Source: a bacterium
Lineage (GTDB): Bacteria > Myxococcota_A > Bradymonadia > UBA7976 > UBA1532
Reading direction: 5' to 3'
Assembly (NCBI GenBank): GCA_030426085.1
Contig: JAUHYW010000024.1
Location: 53,865-117,864 of the forward strand
Length of the DNA: 64,000 nt
Positions 63,040 through 64,000 of this stretch are shown here, one piece after another. The position numbers were made by a program, and so were the translations under genes. The first letter of the stretch is position 1. Each line of letters starts with the position of its first letter. The notes under the pieces are model-generated. The model did no database searches. It had not been told where the DNA came from and was given only the letters and a program-made list of their open reading frames with translations.

Positions 63040-63772
63040 TCGGGCAGGGCACGTCCGCGTCGGCTGGATCCGGGAGGACGCGACCCACGACGCGCTGATG
63101 GACCGTCTGCTGCCCCGCATCGCGGCCGACGAGGTGGACTGGCTCGAGGTCGAGGACGCCGCCCACATCCTGAAGCGCGTCGGACTGGGCGGCGCGCCGC
63201 ATCTCGACGTCAAGGCCACCCCCCACCTCCGGGGACCCGACGGGCGTCGCCTCAAGGATCGAGGACACATCGCCGGGCGACGCCTCGAACCCGAGGCGCG
63301 CATGTGGCGCCGAGCGTTGCTCGCCTTCCAAGCCGAGGCCGATCCGCCCGACATCGTCCTGATCTGCCGCGACGGCGACGGCTACGCCAGAACCCGCCGC
63401 GCGGGCTTCGAGCAGGTGGCGCGTGACCTCTCGTGGCCATTCGACCTCCTCCTGGCGATGCCCGACCCCGAAGCCGAGGCGTGGTTCGTCGCCGGCTTCG
63501 TGCCCGCCGACGACGACGAGCGGCGCGCCCTCGACGCCCTGACCCGCGCGCTGAGCTTCGACCCCACGGCGCAGCCCCACCGCCTCACCGCCCACCCCAA
63601 CGACGCGCCGACCGACGCCAAGCGGGTGTGCGAGCGGCTCACCGCGAACGCGCCGGGGCGCCTCGCCGCCTGCCTCGCCGGGCCGCTCGACGCCCTCGCC
63701 GCCCGGGGGGAAGCGGCCGGGTTGAAGGTCTTCGTCGACGACGCGCGGGCGATCCTGCGGCGCCACATCTGA
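63032..63772 (+). CDS. TOPRIM/DUF4276-like effector of the ATPase pair
   Basis: A 246-aa protein, overlapping the ATPase gene by 8 bases. The sequence follows the DUF4276/TOPRIM layout: Glu15 in IREDATHDALMDRLLP, the acidic DxD in VLICRDGDGYA (Asp114, Asp116), and the later EAEAWFVAG with Glu147/Glu149 and Trp151. The C-terminal region is helical. TOPRIM effectors paired with ATPases cut DNA or RNA, or block translation, when the ATPase senses infection. Whether this one is a nuclease is not known. The family call is moderate, because DUF4276 is divergent and only motif positions were compared. Confidence 0.65.
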   Translation: MADRAGHVRVGWIREDATHDALMDRLLPRIAADEVDWLEVEDAAHILKRVGLGGAPHLDVKATPHLRGPDGRRLKDRGHIAGRRLEPEARMWRRALLAFQAEADPPDIVLICRDGDGYARTRRAGFEQVARDLSWPFDLLLAMPDPEAEAWFVAGFVPADDDERRALDALTRALSFDPTAQPHRLTAHPNDAPTDAKRVCERLTANAPGRLAACLAGPLDALAARGEAAGLKVFVDDARAILRRHI

Positions 63773-63882
63773 TCGCGCGGGCCGGTCGGACCCATCCGGT
63801 CGGGCGCGCGCGGCCCGGGATCCGAAAACGGCGTACCACCGTTCGTGCAGGTACCATGCGAACCCGGATGGGAGGGCCTCGC

Positions 63883-64000
63883 ATGACCACCGCTTTGACC
63901 AGCGCCCTGCTCGTGGCGCTGCTGGGCAGCCCCGACGCCCGGGCGCTGCTGATCGCATGGGACCAGGAGCTCGCCGCCGGGCTGAGCGCCGAGCAGGTCG
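63883..64000 (+). CDS. N-terminal fragment of an unknown gene
   Basis: The gene starts at an ATG at 63883, with GGAGGG about 8 bases upstream, and runs off the right edge. The 39 visible residues begin with a hydrophobic stretch (TTALTSALLVALLG) and then SPDARALLIAWDQELAAGL. That may be a helical cytoplasmic start or a weak signal peptide. No family can be named. The 110-base gap before it holds no gene. Confidence 0.5.
   Translation, partial: MTTALTSALLVALLGSPDARALLIAWDQELAAGLSAEQV

Overview
The window is very GC-rich (about 70 percent by eye), densely coding and Gram-negative in character. It carries a complete type II secretion operon, many lipoboxes and signal peptides, outer-membrane beta-barrels, an NtrC-type enhancer-binding protein, a Ser/Thr kinase, two ECF sigma factors and several very large surface proteins. 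This mix suggests a deltaproteobacterial lineage, most likely Myxococcota. That placement is inference from gene content; there is no rRNA or other marker here. I found no tRNA, rRNA, CRISPR array or insertion sequence.

Region 1 (1-2840): start of an exported protein on the minus strand, then a plus-strand cluster of ECF sigma factor, anti-sigma-like protein, DUF2953-like membrane protein and two GerW/YtfJ-family proteins. Region 2 (2855-18939, minus strand): gspC-D-E-F-G-H-I-J-K-L-M-N in canonical order, mostly translationally coupled, with an NtrC-family regulator just upstream on the same strand. Region 3 (19060-32574): a 1095-aa AAA/TPR-like ATPase, a DUF4157 (eCIS-core) protein, an exported TPR protein overlapping a Ser/Thr kinase, a beta-helix lipoprotein, a GAF protein, an NAD-dependent epimerase/reductase, and a TPR protein ending in a zinc-metalloprotease-like domain. 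Region 4 (32746-45372, minus): one 4208-aa protein with about 14 DUF11-type repeats, Cna-B/SdrD-like domains, an OmpA-like domain and a C-terminal beta-barrel.

Region 5 (45528-51477) is the most system-like part. A minus-strand ECF sigma factor faces a plus-strand set of anti-sigma-like protein, 898-aa CHAT (caspase-like) protease and two lipoproteins that share a G-x-G-P-C-x-D-C motif. I propose it as a sigma-controlled CHAT protease module, with the lipoproteins as possible substrates or sensors. Region 6 (51464-56782, minus) holds a small membrane protein, a weak exported ORF, a DUF5995 protein, an IPT/TIG lipoprotein and a DUF523 protein. Region 7 (56794-64000, plus) holds mutS2, an sppA fused to a beta-barrel-like domain, an AAA ATPase plus TOPRIM/DUF4276-like pair resembling two-gene defence systems, and the start of another gene.

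Several blocks look like functional units. The secretion operon and its neighbouring regulator form one. The two ECF/anti-sigma-like sets each precede downstream effector genes. The ATPase/TOPRIM pair is translationally coupled to sppA. Function assignments rest on motifs read by eye; no database search was run.
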